From Spirochaetaceae bacterium (GTDB lineage: Bacteria > Spirochaetota > Spirochaetia > SZUA-6 > RPPD01): a DNA stretch of 7,101 nt. A model generated the notes under the pieces. That model was not told the DNA's origin. It ran no database searches and worked only from the letters and a program-made list of their open reading frames with translations. Below are positions 6,562 to 7,101 of this stretch, piece after piece. The DNA is taken from the NCBI GenBank assembly GCA_003818675.1, contig RPPD01000110.1:1-7101 (forward strand), read 5' to 3'. The translations under genes and the position numbers were made by a program. How positions within the stretch are numbered: position 1 is the first letter of the stretch; every line of letters begins with the position of its first letter.

Positions 6562-6570
6562 ATAGTGAAC

Positions 6571-7011
6571 ATGAAGACGAAACAGGATTTTCCGAATATA
6601 AACCAGAGACCTCCTGATGGAAGGAAGGAATCGGGAAAACCCTATCGCGTCCTTATCGTGGACGATTCAATGTTCGTGACAAAACAGATAGAGCAGATTC
6701 TCACGTCAGAGGGTTTTGATGTCGCCGCAACCGCGGAAAATGGCCAGGACGGACTTGAGAAATATAAGGAACTTTATCCAAACGTGGATCTGGTGACCAT
6801 GGACATCACCATGCCAGTCATGGACGGAGTTACTTCACTTGAGAAAATAATAGAGTTTGACAAAGAGGCAAAGATAATAATGATCAGCGCGTTGGGAAAA
6901 CAGGATCTGGTGAAGAAATCCCTTCTTCTTGGCGCCAAAAACTACATCGTCAAGCCCCTGGACCGGAAAAAGGTCCTTGAAAGAGTTCTCATGACTCTGA
7001 AGAAACAGTAG
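6571..7011 (+). CDS. cheY: Chemotaxis response regulator CheY
   Basis: This single-domain receiver of 146 residues is phosphorylated by CheA and then acts on the flagellar motor switch. All key residues are present: Asp31-Asp32 (LIVDDS), phosphorylation site Asp78 (VTMDITMP), Ser106 (MISA, the Thr/Ser switch position) and Lys128 (YIVKPLD). There is no output domain. Compared with enteric CheY it has about 24 extra residues before the first strand, rich in Pro, Asn, Lys and Gly. From memory, Treponema CheY proteins have a similar extension. It is last in the operon; no strong terminator follows, only a weak AT-rich hairpin at its stop codon. Confidence 0.95.
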   Translation: MKTKQDFPNINQRPPDGRKESGKPYRVLIVDDSMFVTKQIEQILTSEGFDVAATAENGQDGLEKYKELYPNVDLVTMDITMPVMDGVTSLEKIIEFDKEAKIIMISALGKQDLVKKSLLLGAKNYIVKPLDRKKVLERVLMTLKKQ

Positions 7012-7019
7012 TTTCTTTT
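7000..7019 (+). terminator. Weak candidate terminator at the end of cheY
   Basis: AAGAAAC (7000-7006) pairs with GTTTCTT (7011-7017) around an AGTA loop, followed by only two more T residues. The stem has just two G-C pairs and includes the cheY stop codon, so it would be a poor terminator. Transcription of the operon may continue into the tRNA gene. Confidence 0.2.
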
Positions 7020-7044
7020 CTGAAACAGCAGCTTCGCCTCTATA

Positions 7045-7073
7045 TTGACAAAAGCGTTAAAATCCTGTATCAA
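7045..7073 (+). promoter_or_regulatory. Promoter of the tRNA gene
   Basis: A perfect -35 TTGACA (7045-7050) is followed after 17 nt by TATCAA (7068-7073, 4 of 6 matches). The predicted start, near 7080, is a few bases before the first base of the tRNA at 7083, as expected for a tRNA precursor with a short leader. Confidence 0.6.
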
Positions 7074-7082
7074 AGTTGCACC

Positions 7083-7101
7083 GGGCGGCTAGCTCAGTTG
7101 G
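7083..7101 (+). tRNA. tRNA gene, 5' part only (cut by window end)
   Basis: The 19 bases fit the start of a tRNA. The 7-nt acceptor strand is GGGCGGC (7083-7089), then T8 and A9, the D-stem GCTC (7092-7095), A14, G15, and the G18-G19 pair of the D-loop (7100-7101). The anticodon lies beyond the window, so the amino acid cannot be stated. Confidence 0.85.

Noticed and set aside
6565..6570. GTG at 6565 as the start of cheY.
   Set aside because: It is only 3 nt from the AGGAGG site, while the ATG at 6571 has a normal 9-nt spacing.

Overview
The window is from a spirochaete-like bacterium. The main reason is the compact gene order cheA - cheW(R) - cheX - cheY on the + strand. This order, with a CheX phosphatase and a CheW fused to a degenerate CheR-like domain, is typical of spirochaete chemotaxis operons of the Treponema type. 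The GC content looks moderate by eye. I cannot assign a genus from the sequence alone.

Layout. Positions 1-172 hold no gene. There is an imperfect inverted repeat built of 9-nt units (3-101) and a strong intrinsic terminator (114-147) serving the minus-strand gene to its right. On the minus strand are a secreted, probably outer-membrane beta-barrel protein of unknown family (173-1408) and, upstream of it, a two-domain regulator with a CheY-like receiver followed by a c-di-GMP-binding PilZ domain (1492-2214). A divergent control region (2215-2313) carries a perfect 14-bp palindrome and a sigma70-like promoter that nearly abuts the cheA start codon. On the + strand lies the chemotaxis operon: CheA kinase (2314-4623), CheW-CheR-like coupling protein (4637-6013), CheX phosphatase (6093-6557) and CheY (6571-7011). 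The window ends in the first 19 bases of a tRNA gene (7083-7101), preceded by its own promoter.

How the genes work together. CheA, coupled to chemoreceptors through CheW, phosphorylates CheY, which acts on the flagellar motor. CheX removes the phosphate. The CheA homodimer carries an enlarged P3 dimerisation region, and the CheW protein carries an extra C-terminal domain in place of a separate active CheR. Both fit the unusual receptor-array architecture I recall being described for Treponema. The divergent receiver-PilZ protein places a c-di-GMP effector, possibly also phosphorylation-controlled, next to the chemotaxis core, so the shared control region could co-regulate both.

No wholly new system is evident. 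The most notable points are the SD-less, possibly leaderless cheA start with a palindrome inside its promoter, the degenerate CheR-like domain, the long CheA P3 insertion, and the receiver-PilZ neighbour.
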